A stretch of 64,000 bases of DNA from Catenovulum agarivorans YM01 (GCF_000281085.1 NZ_JH767522.1:291918-355917); one strand, 5' to 3'. Positions 44,259-54,197 are shown, counted from the stretch's first letter. A program made the numbers and translations. The notes: generated by a model not told the origin, from the sequence alone.

Positions 44259-45191
44259 ATGCGACCAGCATCATTCCGAACAACACTCATTATATTTAGC
44301 CTGTTCTGCACATGCTGGTTTATACTGCTATTGCCATTGAAATTGTTAGCGTTAGACAAGGTAATGGCCTATTCGCCTGAACAAAATTTTGATAAACGCG
44401 AAGAATATCACCTCGCACTACTCAAAGCCGTTTTAGTGGAAACTGAGCAAGAGTTTGGTCTTTTCGAGTTAACTCGCTCTGCAGTGACAATGCCAAGAAG
44501 TCGCCAAGCACTCGAACTCACCAAAGGAAATATCATTAATGTCATCGCGTCTCCACCATTCAAAGGCCAGCTTAACAACAACCTAAGAGTAGCTTTTCCT
44601 ATTCGCCGCGGCTTGTCGAGTTATCGAATATTTCTAGTTATGCAGCAGAATGTAGATTTATATAAAAACGCCAATACGCTCGAACAAGTGAAACAATTTA
44701 AAACCGGGCAAAAGCAATACTGGTCTACCGAGAAAATTTTACTCCATCACGGTTTTAACGTGGTTTCAACGGCAAACTATAAAGGTTTATTTAAAATGTT
44801 AGCTTTAGGTAGATTCGATAGCTTAAACCGCGATATTGCCGAAGCTTATATAGAACTCGAAACGTTTAAAAAGGAAATTCCACAACTAAGTTACGACCGT
44901 CATATAGCACTCTATACCTACTTGCCTTACTATTTTTATGTGTCGCCAAAACAATTGAATTTAGCCAAACGTTTAGAATTTGGTTTGTTAAAACTACACA
45001 AATCAGGTCAGTTAGATACTTTATTATTTAACTATTTTGCTGCTTATTTACACTTAGCGAAATTAGAGAACCGTCGGATCTTTTATATAGATAATATAAA
45101 TTTATCCCAGGATATGTATAGCCATGACCAAGCATATTTATTAGATTTAACAAAAAGCCAGCAGTCTTTCGAACAGGCTGCTGGCTTTTAA
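44259..45191 (+). CDS. Periplasmic solute-binding-like protein (extracellular SBP family 3 type)
   Basis: 310 residues with a signal peptide (about residues 1-32, ending LLALDK). The pattern of two lobes (VIASPPFKG, LRVAFPIRRGLSSYRIFLV, LARFDSLNRDIAEAY-like ALGRFDSLNRDIAE) fits amino-acid-type substrate-binding proteins without an associated permease. Such orphans are often sensory or enzymatic partners; ligand unknown. It is 87 bases downstream of the MlaC-like gene. Its 3' end contains a terminator hairpin. Confidence 0.7.
   Translation: MRPASFRTTLIIFSLFCTCWFILLLPLKLLALDKVMAYSPEQNFDKREEYHLALLKAVLVETEQEFGLFELTRSAVTMPRSRQALELTKGNIINVIASPPFKGQLNNNLRVAFPIRRGLSSYRIFLVMQQNVDLYKNANTLEQVKQFKTGQKQYWSTEKILLHHGFNVVSTANYKGLFKMLALGRFDSLNRDIAEAYIELETFKKEIPQLSYDRHIALYTYLPYYFYVSPKQLNLAKRLEFGLLKLHKSGQLDTLLFNYFAAYLHLAKLENRRIFYIDNINLSQDMYSHDQAYLLDLTKSQQSFEQAAGF
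45153..45189 (+). terminator. Terminator overlapping the 3' end of the solute-binding gene
   Basis: AAAAGCCAGCAG (45153-45164) and CTGCTGGCTTTT (45178-45189) are a perfect 12-base inverted repeat. It lies inside the last codons and just before the end of the convergent gene at 45212, so it can act in both directions. Confidence 0.7.
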
Positions 45192-45211
45192 ACAAACAAA
45201 AAATAGACTTG

Positions 45212-48200
45212 TTATTTAGGCACAGAATTTAACGTGTAATAAGCTTTGTTATGGAACACATCTAAGCTTTTGCCGAAATCAGTTGCAGATAAATCAAACT
45301 CATACACTCGATTTGTCGCTATTGCAGCTTTAGCTGTATCCACAGCAAAATCAGCCAAGGTAAAAGTTAAACTTTTGCCATTGTTCGACCACTGCAAATT
45401 ACCAATCACTTCATCGCGTAAACCTTTTTCTGCCGATCCGTAATTAAAGTCTTCTTGATAGAACCAAGAACTCACTTTTAATTTGGCAAAACTAGCTTGC
45501 TGCGCTTTGTTAATCGGCTGAGTAAAGTTAATGCTATAACCACTGCTAGTAACATTAATTGAATGGATAGATTGTGGAATGGTTTTGCCATCCCAGACTA
45601 TACGCTGCAGTGCAGTTAAATTACCACCTTTGGCCCACCAGCCACGGCCGGTTTGTCCTACCCATAAACTATTGTCTTCAGGAGAAAAGGCTAAGCGCAT
45701 GACACCTGAGGCTGTGCCCGTCATAAATGGCAATAGCGCAGATTGCATCACCCCGTTTACTTCTTCAATATGCACACGGAATATGTTCGATTGAGTTTGG
45801 TCACCAACAAACATCTGCCCAACATAGGGGCCAAATTTAACTTTAGCTGTTTGCCATACAGGGTTGCCCGGTGAGTTCATTGCGCGGCCATGAGGTAATA
45901 AACCGACAGGCAAAGCACGTTTGTCTTTAAACTGCTGCCAATCAATTGCAGCATCACCTAGTACTTTCCCCGGTAAATCGACAAGTGACGCAGGGTGCCC
46001 ATAATATTTATCTTGCTCTAACAGATAAAGTTTAGAGGTGCCGTGATAATCACCTTGGTTGTCGGTATAAAATACTTTGCCATCATCTCTGACCGCAATA
46101 CCTGCTGGACTACGCAAACCATAAGCATAAGGTTTGGTGATACCATTTTTATCGACCTGCATAGCCCAACCACGATATCCACCCGTTGTGCCCATAATGC
46201 CACCTGCGGTATAACCACTTGGCATACCATGACCTAAATTAAGGTTATATAACAAACTACCATCTAATAACTTAACTGGCCCGTGCAAATAGGCGTGATA
46301 GTTAGCGTGAAAACGGAATTGATCCGACACTACTTCGCGCTGTTCAGCCCAACCGTCGTTATCTTTGTCGATTAAACGAGTTAAACCGGCTTTTTCACCA
46401 ACAATAATTTGGTTTTCGTCTTCTACTACTAAGCCCATTGAATCAAAAGTACCTTCAGCAAATTGTTGCCATTTGCCATCAGTAATTTTCCAAACACCAG
46501 CAGTACGGGTACTGACATAAGCATTACCTTTGTCGGTAAATGTAATACCTAATGGTTCAAACAACACACGGCGGCCAAATAAGTCGTTTGGATCGAGTGC
46601 ACTTTCAATTGCATACCCTGCAGGTAATACAGCCTCACCATTAAACTCGCTCCAAATCAGCGGTTGTGGTGAATTTTTTTGCGGCGGAATATTCTTGTCG
46701 ACCAATTTAACTTGCGGCGCATCTGCAACCAATGCAGTGAAGGTCACTTTGTTGTGTTTACCCGCAGGGATCTGCCAAACATCACCGGTAATTTTACCGT
46801 GATTTACTTGGATTTGGCTTAATCCTGTAGCTGGTAAAGCTAAGGTCAATTCGCTGCTATTATTGAAAGTAAATTCAGCGGCAATTTTGCCTGATTGCTC
46901 AGTGTCTAATTTAACCGAAACATAATTTTGGTTAACGCGATAACTAAAAGTTGGAATTTGTTTAGTTGGCGTTGTCACACCAACAAATTCAGCATCAACT
47001 TTGGCTAATTTTGCCGCGAAGTCTTCTTTGTCAGCTAATAGTTGTTTAGCTAAATCTTTGGTTAATTCCGCAGATTGTTTAAAACTAAAATCTAACCAAT
47101 CACCCGATGCGAGTTTAGGTTGAAATAAATTAGCAGTATGCTCACGCGGCCAAAATTTTGCGCCACGGCCAATATTACTTGGTGCATCAGCACGGCCTTG
47201 TTTTTCGTGTTTTAAATCTAAAAATCGCCCTGACCAAATCATTTCAAAAGCGAAAGTTCTTGGATCAAAACTATAGTTAGTTTGATTGGGTAAACCCACA
47301 TGATAAGCACGGCCAGATACGTATTCACCTATGTTCACACGTGCAAGTCTTGGTTGGTCGCTGACTAACTCAGCAGTTAAATCTTCAACCAGTACATAAG
47401 GTTTTTCTGGCTGAGCTTGCCAAACATAAGCAGCACCTTGTTCGCCGTTATCATTGAGCGTATGTAAATAAGCAAGTAAGGCATCAATTTCTAACTGATT
47501 AATCGCCTGCGCGTTATAAGACGGCATAATTGGAAAGAATTTCTGTTCAGTGCCATCAGCCTTGGTGCGAGTTGCAATTTGCAAGGTTGAAGCACGTATA
47601 GAATCCAACAAATATTGCGCATCAGCGGCTATTTGCTCTTTATCACCTTTAGCGCTTATCACTGTATGCTGTTTAATATTCGGACTAAATACGCCATACA
47701 AGTTTGGCCCAGTTTTAACCGATTGCGCATCTTTCTGGGTTTCGTGACATTCTTTGCAACCTTTAGCGGCAAAAGCTTTTTTGCCGAGCTCAACTAAGTT
47801 GAGCATAGGTTTGCCAAGCGTATCGTCTAATGGCGCTTGGTGCTCTTTAGCCACAGCTACTTTTGGCGAATAATCGCTAAAATCACGTGGGGTAATTTTA
47901 ATATTGCGCAGCGCCAATGGTCCTGCATTACCTAAAAAGACCACGGGACCTTTGCTAACTTCGTTTTGCGTCAACGCGCCTTGGCCCGGGCCAGTTGCAA
48001 TTTGGTTTTGGTGGATAGTTACACCGTTAAATTTAACTTGCATCAACTCGGCATAAGCGGTTTTTAAACCATGTTGATCAAACCTAGGTGCACGAAATTC
48101 TATGCTTAGATGTTGCCATTGCTCAATTGGCTGACTCGGGTTGGCTTTAGCAACCACACCATCATAGTGTTTCCACTCTCTGTCGTCGTCAAACCTTGGG

Positions 48201-48643
48201 TGTAACCCACCCATAGCACCATTCCACAGTTCAGTTTTGCCATAAGCGTCATTTAAATTAATCCGATAACGTCCAAGCAAATAAACGCCTGACCAAGTAT
48301 TTTTCGCTAGTTTAAAATCAAATTCTAACTGAAAGTCGCTAAACTCTTGTGCTGTGATCAATTTACTTGCAGGGTGATCATTGCCTTGGCTCGAAATATT
48401 GACCAACACGCCTTTTCCCTGTTGTGGCACAAAAGCTTGTTGGGTTGCATTCAGCTCAACTTCTTTTACCAGATGCCATTCATCCGCCAAACTAAAATCA
48501 ATACCTTCAAACTTGAGCTGGCTCGTTTGTGCAGCTACTGCAGACTGCTGCTCAGTTGAACTCTGTGATTCTGTTTCTGAGCAAGCAAACAATCCCTGCA
48601 GCGCTGCAAGTACAAATAAGTATTTATTTAAATACGCACTCAT
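45212..48643 (-). CDS. Secreted lipoprotein: DUF1080, cytochrome c and beta-propeller (PVC-type) multidomain protein
   Basis: 1143 residues from the ATG at 48643, with SD TAAGG; the TTG at 48658 is unlikely. The lipobox is LFAC. Residues about 40-255 form a DUF1080 (3-keto-disaccharide-hydrolase-like) domain (GVYLLGRYRIN, EWKHYDGVV). A cytochrome c domain has heme motif CKECH (296-300) and distal Met in FFPIMPSY. Residues about 440-650 are a membrane-bound-dehydrogenase-type region, and about 680-1000 a glucose/sorbosone-dehydrogenase-like beta-propeller (FEPLGITFTDKGNAYVSTRT, YGLRSPAGIAV). Its start overlaps the stop of the upstream DUF1080 gene as ATGA. It is probably a periplasmic sugar-oxidising or deglycosylating enzyme; substrate unknown. 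Confidence 0.85.
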   Translation of the reverse strand: MSAYLNKYLFVLAALQGLFACSETESQSSTEQQSAVAAQTSQLKFEGIDFSLADEWHLVKEVELNATQQAFVPQQGKGVLVNISSQGNDHPASKLITAQEFSDFQLEFDFKLAKNTWSGVYLLGRYRINLNDAYGKTELWNGAMGGLHPRFDDDREWKHYDGVVAKANPSQPIEQWQHLSIEFRAPRFDQHGLKTAYAELMQVKFNGVTIHQNQIATGPGQGALTQNEVSKGPVVFLGNAGPLALRNIKITPRDFSDYSPKVAVAKEHQAPLDDTLGKPMLNLVELGKKAFAAKGCKECHETQKDAQSVKTGPNLYGVFSPNIKQHTVISAKGDKEQIAADAQYLLDSIRASTLQIATRTKADGTEQKFFPIMPSYNAQAINQLEIDALLAYLHTLNDNGEQGAAYVWQAQPEKPYVLVEDLTAELVSDQPRLARVNIGEYVSGRAYHVGLPNQTNYSFDPRTFAFEMIWSGRFLDLKHEKQGRADAPSNIGRGAKFWPREHTANLFQPKLASGDWLDFSFKQSAELTKDLAKQLLADKEDFAAKLAKVDAEFVGVTTPTKQIPTFSYRVNQNYVSVKLDTEQSGKIAAEFTFNNSSELTLALPATGLSQIQVNHGKITGDVWQIPAGKHNKVTFTALVADAPQVKLVDKNIPPQKNSPQPLIWSEFNGEAVLPAGYAIESALDPNDLFGRRVLFEPLGITFTDKGNAYVSTRTAGVWKITDGKWQQFAEGTFDSMGLVVEDENQIIVGEKAGLTRLIDKDNDGWAEQREVVSDQFRFHANYHAYLHGPVKLLDGSLLYNLNLGHGMPSGYTAGGIMGTTGGYRGWAMQVDKNGITKPYAYGLRSPAGIAVRDDGKVFYTDNQGDYHGTSKLYLLEQDKYYGHPASLVDLPGKVLGDAAIDWQQFKDKRALPVGLLPHGRAMNSPGNPVWQTAKVKFGPYVGQMFVGDQTQSNIFRVHIEEVNGVMQSALLPFMTGTASGVMRLAFSPEDNSLWVGQTGRGWWAKGGNLTALQRIVWDGKTIPQSIHSINVTSSGYSINFTQPINKAQQASFAKLKVSSWFYQEDFNYGSAEKGLRDEVIGNLQWSNNGKSLTFTLADFAVDTAKAAIATNRVYEFDLSATDFGKSLDVFHNKAYYTLNSVPK

Positions 48644-49401
48644 AGTGGCCTTACCCAAATATTCCTATAACTAACAGGGTTACCATGATCTTGTAAGTGA
48701 ATAGACTCACAACCATGCGCTTCAGTATATCTAGGGTAACCACGGAAAACCGTTGGACCTTGAATTTGTGTATGGTTTTGCACTAATACACCATTGTGCA
48801 ATACAGTTACATAAGCTTTTTGATCGATACGACCCTCAGAGTCAAACCTTGGTGCGCGGTAGATAATATCGTAAGTTTGCCACTGCATATTTGGTTTGCT
48901 GGCATTTACTAAAGGTGGGGTTTGTTTATATACAGAACCCGCTTGGCCATTTGAATAAGTGCGATTTTGATACGAGTCTAATACCTGAACTTCGTAGCGG
49001 CCTTGAATATAAATACCACTGTTGCCAGAGTTTTGTCCCACTTGCCAATCTTCTTTGCCTTTAGGTGGGGTGCGCCATTCAATATGTAATTGCATATCAC
49101 AGAATTTTTGTTTGCTATTGACGCCGCTGGTGCCAGCTTTTACTGTCATAACACCATTATCAAAAGTCCATTTGGCAGCTTCACCTTCTTTATGTTGCCA
49201 TTGTGATAAACCTGTATCTTTGCCCAATAAAACAATTGCATCTGACGGTACTGGGCCAGGGGTAACAACTCTTGGTTCAGGCTCCCAATACTCAGTCCAT
49301 TCCGGCGCAGGTTGTTCAACGCCATTGGCGTTAACTAAACTGCTCGCGCATGTACATGCCGTTAAAATAACAGCTGATAAATATTTATTATAAGTTTGCA
49401 T
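48640..49401 (-). CDS. Secreted DUF1080 protein (3-keto-disaccharide hydrolase-like)
   Basis: About 253 residues from the ATG at 49401, which has GGAG 11 bases upstream. An N-terminal hydrophobic region (SAVILTACTCASSLVNA) provides a signal peptide. The DUF1080 domain is marked by NSGIYIQGRYEVQVLDSY, QTYDIIYRAPRFD and SIHLQDHGNPVSYRNIWVRPL. The last motif is the conserved family end. The gene is translationally coupled with the next gene through an ATGA overlap. The pair probably acts in the periplasm on oxidised glycosides. Confidence 0.88.
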   Translation of the reverse strand: MQTYNKYLSAVILTACTCASSLVNANGVEQPAPEWTEYWEPEPRVVTPGPVPSDAIVLLGKDTGLSQWQHKEGEAAKWTFDNGVMTVKAGTSGVNSKQKFCDMQLHIEWRTPPKGKEDWQVGQNSGNSGIYIQGRYEVQVLDSYQNRTYSNGQAGSVYKQTPPLVNASKPNMQWQTYDIIYRAPRFDSEGRIDQKAYVTVLHNGVLVQNHTQIQGPTVFRGYPRYTEAHGCESIHLQDHGNPVSYRNIWVRPL

Positions 49402-49628
49402 GTGTGGCTTTACTCCTAAAATGACCAACTGTCAGGCTGGTTAGTCCGCTATTTTGGTATGTTTATTGTTAAATTTCTTTTATTTTATTTTTAAATTATT
49501 TTACTTAATCTACTTGGCAAGCATAAGTATTACAACTACCCAACATTAACAATTGTTATAGAAAATTGCTCTGAATTACGGAATTGGCTAGCTACAATCC
49601 CAAATAAAACAATGATTAGGGATAACAC

Positions 49629-51560
49629 ATGCAAGTCAGCCGACTTTTTCTATTACTTACAATTAACTTATTTCTGAGCTGCTACTCAATCAACGTACAA
49701 GCAACTAACGCTTTACCAACAGCAGCTTTTGCTAGTAAACCCGATGCAGTGAACGTGAGACTTTCACCCGATGGTAATAAAATCGCTTACATGGTCGCGA
49801 TTAAACGACCCAATCAATCCGGTACAGCCATAGCGTTACACGATTTATCCAACAACAAACGCAGTTATCTAGCTTTTACCGATGACAAAGAATATAGATT
49901 CTCCGATTTAGTCTGGGCCAATAATCAATACTTATTAGTAGATGTTGTTTATCCACAATTGCGCAAAGGTTTATTGGTAAACGAATACCGTTTATTAAAA
50001 CTCAATGTCATCAATAAAAAAATGACAGGTACCTTATCCGCATCATTTTTGAACGACTTACATTATGTGCCTAACGTTCAATCGGTCATTTTAGATCTAT
50101 TACCAAATGAGCCAGACCACTTTTTAATTGAAATTGGCGGACGAATGTACAACGCAGAGCCTTCAGTGGTAAAAATATCGCTAAAAGATGGTGAGCGCGA
50201 ACAATATGTGCAAATGCCATATGAAGATGTTAGAGGTTGGCTAACAGACCAACAAGGTAATGTACGCATTGCCACAGCAAGGAACAAAGACGAATACACA
50301 ATTTACCAAGTCCCAGCCAACAACAAATCCATTAAAGATTTTACCAAACTATGGTCGTACCAAGCATTCTCAGAAGACGTTATTACTCCACTGGGTTTTG
50401 CCAAAAACCCGAACATACTGTATGTACAAGCTTACCATCAAGGTTATTTAGCTGTCTTTAAAGTTGACTTAAGCAGCAATGATAAACAATTGCAATTAGT
50501 GCAAGATGCAAACAAACGCGACTTAACGGGCAAAATGCGCTATTCAAACAAAATTGGTGATTATGTGGGGAAAGGCAATACATACTGGCATCCACAAGCT
50601 AAAGCTTTTAAACAAGAATTAGATTCAGCGCTGCCTAATTTACGCAACCGCATTATTAGCAGCAGCTTGGATGAAAACCGTTATGTTTTATATTCCACCT
50701 CAGACACCAATGCAGGCGTCTATTTTTTAGGGGATAAAACCACAGGATCACTCAGCAAAATTGCCAACAAATATAACGAATTGAAACCAAGTTTAATGGC
50801 AGAAAAACAGAAGCTTAGCTATCAAGCAAGAGACGGGTTAAAGATAGATGCATATTTGACGCTACCTCTTGGAGACAAACAAAAGAATTTACCAACCGTC
50901 ATATTTCCCCATGGCGGCCCTATTAGTTTTGATAATGACGACTTTGACTATTGGACACAGTTTTTTGCCAATAGAGGGTACGCTGTGTTTCAAATGAACT
51001 TTCGTGGTTCGTACGGCTATGGTTACGACTTTATGCACCAAGGTATTCAAGCTTGGGGGCAAAGCATGCAAGATGATGTTGAAGACGGTACGCGCTGGTT
51101 AATCAAACAAGGCATAGCTGACCCACAAAAAATTTGTATTGTTGGCAGTAGTTATGGTGGTTATGCTGCTTTAATGGGTACAGTAAAAACACCTGATTTA
51201 TACCAATGTGCTATTAGTTTTGCAGGCATTAGCGACATTGAAAAATTAGTTAAATCACACAAAAAGTTTATTGGATACGAGATAGCAAAAAAACAAATAG
51301 GTGAAGACCGCAACCAATTATGGGATAACTCACCGTTAAAATATGTCGACAAAATCACCACGCCTATCTTGTTAATTCATGGAGACAAAGATCGCTCTGT
51401 TAAAATAGAGCAAAGTGAAGATATGTTTCAAGCACTGCAGAGCGCCGATAAACAAGTGAATTATTTACCACTGCCAGACGCGAATCACTATCTATCAAAT
51501 GCCCAAGATAGGCTAAAAGCCTTCCAGGCTATGGAAGATTTTTTACGTCAGTATTTGTAG
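49629..51560 (+). CDS. Secreted S9 prolyl-oligopeptidase-family peptidase
   Basis: 643 residues with a signal peptide ending NVQATN. The N-terminal ~380 residues form a beta-propeller gate (RLSPDGNKIAYMVAIK). The C-terminal alpha/beta hydrolase has nucleophile Ser508 in GSSYGGYAA, Asp588 in HGDKDRSV and His620 in DANHYLS; LPTVIFPHGGP is also family-typical. It should cleave oligopeptides in the periplasm or outside. Its 3' end overlaps the convergent transporter gene by 32 bases. Confidence 0.93.
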   Translation: MQVSRLFLLLTINLFLSCYSINVQATNALPTAAFASKPDAVNVRLSPDGNKIAYMVAIKRPNQSGTAIALHDLSNNKRSYLAFTDDKEYRFSDLVWANNQYLLVDVVYPQLRKGLLVNEYRLLKLNVINKKMTGTLSASFLNDLHYVPNVQSVILDLLPNEPDHFLIEIGGRMYNAEPSVVKISLKDGEREQYVQMPYEDVRGWLTDQQGNVRIATARNKDEYTIYQVPANNKSIKDFTKLWSYQAFSEDVITPLGFAKNPNILYVQAYHQGYLAVFKVDLSSNDKQLQLVQDANKRDLTGKMRYSNKIGDYVGKGNTYWHPQAKAFKQELDSALPNLRNRIISSSLDENRYVLYSTSDTNAGVYFLGDKTTGSLSKIANKYNELKPSLMAEKQKLSYQARDGLKIDAYLTLPLGDKQKNLPTVIFPHGGPISFDNDDFDYWTQFFANRGYAVFQMNFRGSYGYGYDFMHQGIQAWGQSMQDDVEDGTRWLIKQGIADPQKICIVGSSYGGYAALMGTVKTPDLYQCAISFAGISDIEKLVKSHKKFIGYEIAKKQIGEDRNQLWDNSPLKYVDKITTPILLIHGDKDRSVKIEQSEDMFQALQSADKQVNYLPLPDANHYLSNAQDRLKAFQAMEDFLRQYL

Positions 51561-52413
51561 AAGCTCCCGAAACCAAATACCCAAAACCAGCCCCAGTGAC
51601 AAACATCAATAAACTATATGTGATGGCTGGGGTGGTCATTAAAGGATTTTGCAAAATACTATTCGCCACCAGCAAAGCTAAAGTGCCGTTTTGAATGCCA
51701 ACTTCAATGCCAATACTGATCGACTGAGCTTTGTTTAACCCCGTCCATTTGGCAATAAAAAAACCTAACGCCAAGGTGCTAACATTTAAAATAAAAGTGG
51801 CTAAACCTGTGGTTAAGAAGTAGTCCGCCATATTAGCCCACTCATTAGCGACTATGCCGGCGATAATTACAAACAAAAATACCAACGACAGAATTTTCAC
51901 TGGTTTGTCTGCCTTTGCGGAAAAGCTTGGCCATTTCGCATGTATCCACATACCGATTGCCACTGGCACTATAGTGATCACTACCAATTGAGCTATGGTT
52001 TTGCCTAACGGTAAAGAGAAGGCTTGTGATTCAGCCATAAAGATATCCATCATCCACACGGTTAACAAAGGTATGCTAAATGGTGTGATTAAACTGACCA
52101 CAGCGGTTAGACTAATAGATAAAGCCGTATCCCCTCCAGATAAATAACTATACATGTTGGAGGTAACACCACCAGGGCAAAAGGTTAATAACATTAAACC
52201 AACCGCTAACTCTGCAGTAAAACCAAACAGAATCACCATAATGTAACCAACCAAGGGCAACAGCAGCATTTGGCTAGTGATGCCAATAAATGCAGCTTTT
52301 GGGTAGGTTATCACCCGGCTAAAATCGGCTAACTTTAGCGACAAGCCCATACCGAGCATAATAATAAATAACGAAGCAGGTAAGATTACTTGCGACAAAA
52401 CAGTTGCTTGCAT
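51529..52413 (-). CDS. Bile acid:sodium symporter (BASS)-family transporter
   Basis: 294 residues with about ten membrane helices. Family motifs are visible: MLGMGLSLKLADFSRV, TFCPGGVTSNMYSYLSGGDTALSISLTAV, and ISIGIEVGIQNGTLAL (the second crossover region). Members move organic acids with sodium. The start ATG at 52413 is preceded by AGGTG. Its last 32 bases overlap the 3' end of the S9 peptidase gene on the other strand. The adjacent altronate dehydratase gene hints at a sugar-acid substrate, but this is speculative. Confidence 0.9.
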   Translation of the reverse strand: MQATVLSQVILPASLFIIMLGMGLSLKLADFSRVITYPKAAFIGITSQMLLLPLVGYIMVILFGFTAELAVGLMLLTFCPGGVTSNMYSYLSGGDTALSISLTAVVSLITPFSIPLLTVWMMDIFMAESQAFSLPLGKTIAQLVVITIVPVAIGMWIHAKWPSFSAKADKPVKILSLVFLFVIIAGIVANEWANMADYFLTTGLATFILNVSTLALGFFIAKWTGLNKAQSISIGIEVGIQNGTLALLVANSILQNPLMTTPAITYSLLMFVTGAGFGYLVSGASTNTDVKNLP

Positions 52414-52574
52414 ATACACACCTAAAAACAGATAAAAGTTTATTAACAAGCATAGTCAGGGTTTTATTAAATAGCCTGTTTGGCTTGGATAAAACACAAG
52501 TGCCACCGGTAGTAACACTGTGCTAAAATACAAAAGTTGGTCTTAAATAGGATCTGATAATCGGGAGTTTAATT

Positions 52575-54083
52575 ATGCACAATTCATCTTCTGCTAGTTT
52601 AGCGGTACAAGTACATCCAAATGACAATGTTGCAGTTGCGGTTGCACCTTTAAGTAAAGGCCAAACTATAGAAATTTCAGGTACGCAAATAACATTGGCG
52701 GAAGATATCAGCCAAGGGCATAAACTCAGCTTAACGTCCATCAAACAAGGTGACGACATTTTTAAATATGGTTATAGCATTGGCCAAACAACCGCAGATA
52801 TAGCTGCCGGCCAGCATGTACATAGCCATAATTTACGCACTAAACTCGACGGTTCTGAAACTTACCAATACCAAGCTCAGTTAGTTGATACACCAACACA
52901 GCAAAATATCCCAACTTTTAACGGTTATTTACGCGGCAATGGCAAAGTAGGGATTCGCAACGAAATTTGGATAATAAATACAGTCGGTTGTGTAAACCAA
53001 GCAGCGAAAAAAATCACAGACATTTGCAAACAAAAATATGCTGGCCAAGCAGATGATTTTATTGCCCTCACTCACCCATTTGGATGCTCACAATTAGGTG
53101 ACGATTTATCCAACACCAAAACCTTATTATCTAGCTTAATGCAAAACCCTAATGCTGGCGGTGTAGTAATGATAGGTTTAGGCTGCGAAAACAATCAGCT
53201 AAAAAAATTAATCGCTGATTTACCAGATATCGACACCTCAAGATTTCGCTATTACAACTCCCAAGAGGTCATGGACGAAATTCAAACTGGCGTAGATTAT
53301 GTAGCCGAATTACTCGAATTAATGGCGACAGATAAACGTACCACTCAACCTGTGAGTAAACTGGCATTAGGCATGAAGTGTGGTGGCTCGGACGGTTTTA
53401 GCGGTATTACTGCAAATGCGATAGTTGGCCGAGTAACCGACATATTAACTCAATATGGTGGCCGAGTTATTTTAACTGAAACACCAGAAATGTTTGGTGC
53501 TGAGCAAGTATTAATGAACCGTGCTGTCAACACAGACATATTTGAGAAAATCGTAAAACTGGTCAGTGACTTTAAACAATACTTTATCGCTAATAATCAA
53601 CCTGTTTACGAAAATCCATCACCGGGCAATAAAGCTGGCGGTTTAACCACATTAGAAGAAAAGTCACTAGGTGCCATTCAAAAAGGTGGTCGCGCAAGCA
53701 TTAACCAAGTAATAGATTACGGCCAAATCGCCACCTTAGAGCAAGGTTTAACCTTACTACAAGCGCCGGGTAATGATGCTGTATCTTCCACTGCGTTAGC
53801 AGCTGCCGGGGCAAATATGGTGTTATTCACCACAGGCCGTGGCACGCCACTTGGATTTCCAATTCCAACAGTAAAAATATCCAGTAATTCAGGCATTGCT
53901 GAACGCAAACCACATTGGATAGATTTTAACGCTGGAGAAATTTTAGATAAAGGCATCAGTGTTGATGACAGTGCCAACGCGCTATTTGAATACATATTAC
54001 GCGTGGCATCTGGCGAACAAACCAATAACGAAAAAAATGATAATCGTGAAATTGGTATTTGGAAAAGTGGTGTAACTCTTTAA
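52575..54083 (+). CDS. uxaA: UxaA-family altronate dehydratase
   Basis: 502 residues. An N-terminal SAF-like domain (about 1-95: VHPNDNVAVAVAPLSKGQTI, HVHSHNLRT) precedes the UxaA catalytic domain (GYLRGNGKVGIRNEIWIINTVGCVN, ALGMKCGGSDGFSG, GAEQVLMNRA). Altronate dehydratase converts altronate to 2-keto-3-deoxygluconate in galacturonate catabolism; the family also includes galactarate and other sugar-acid dehydratases. No other hexuronate genes are nearby. GGGAG is 7 bases before the ATG. Divergent from the BASS transporter. Confidence 0.88.
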   Translation: MHNSSSASLAVQVHPNDNVAVAVAPLSKGQTIEISGTQITLAEDISQGHKLSLTSIKQGDDIFKYGYSIGQTTADIAAGQHVHSHNLRTKLDGSETYQYQAQLVDTPTQQNIPTFNGYLRGNGKVGIRNEIWIINTVGCVNQAAKKITDICKQKYAGQADDFIALTHPFGCSQLGDDLSNTKTLLSSLMQNPNAGGVVMIGLGCENNQLKKLIADLPDIDTSRFRYYNSQEVMDEIQTGVDYVAELLELMATDKRTTQPVSKLALGMKCGGSDGFSGITANAIVGRVTDILTQYGGRVILTETPEMFGAEQVLMNRAVNTDIFEKIVKLVSDFKQYFIANNQPVYENPSPGNKAGGLTTLEEKSLGAIQKGGRASINQVIDYGQIATLEQGLTLLQAPGNDAVSSTALAAAGANMVLFTTGRGTPLGFPIPTVKISSNSGIAERKPHWIDFNAGEILDKGISVDDSANALFEYILRVASGEQTNNEKNDNREIGIWKSGVTL

Positions 54084-54088
54084 GATAA

Positions 54089-54134
54089 ATACATTTATTA
54101 CATTTGCATACGTATGTAATTGTAATAAATGTAT
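54089..54134. other. 46-bp near-perfect palindrome between uxaA and the RND operon
   Basis: ATACATTTATTACA (54089-54102) and TGTAATAAATGTAT (54121-54134) are perfect inverted repeats; the inner 18 bases are themselves nearly palindromic around CATACGTATG. It lies 5 bases after the uxaA stop and 64 before the next gene. It could be a terminator or an operator. Confidence 0.5.
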
Positions 54135-54197
54135 AGATTAGTATGATTAAATGTTAAATTGACTTCTGGAACTCAATTATGATGCCGGAACTAATCA

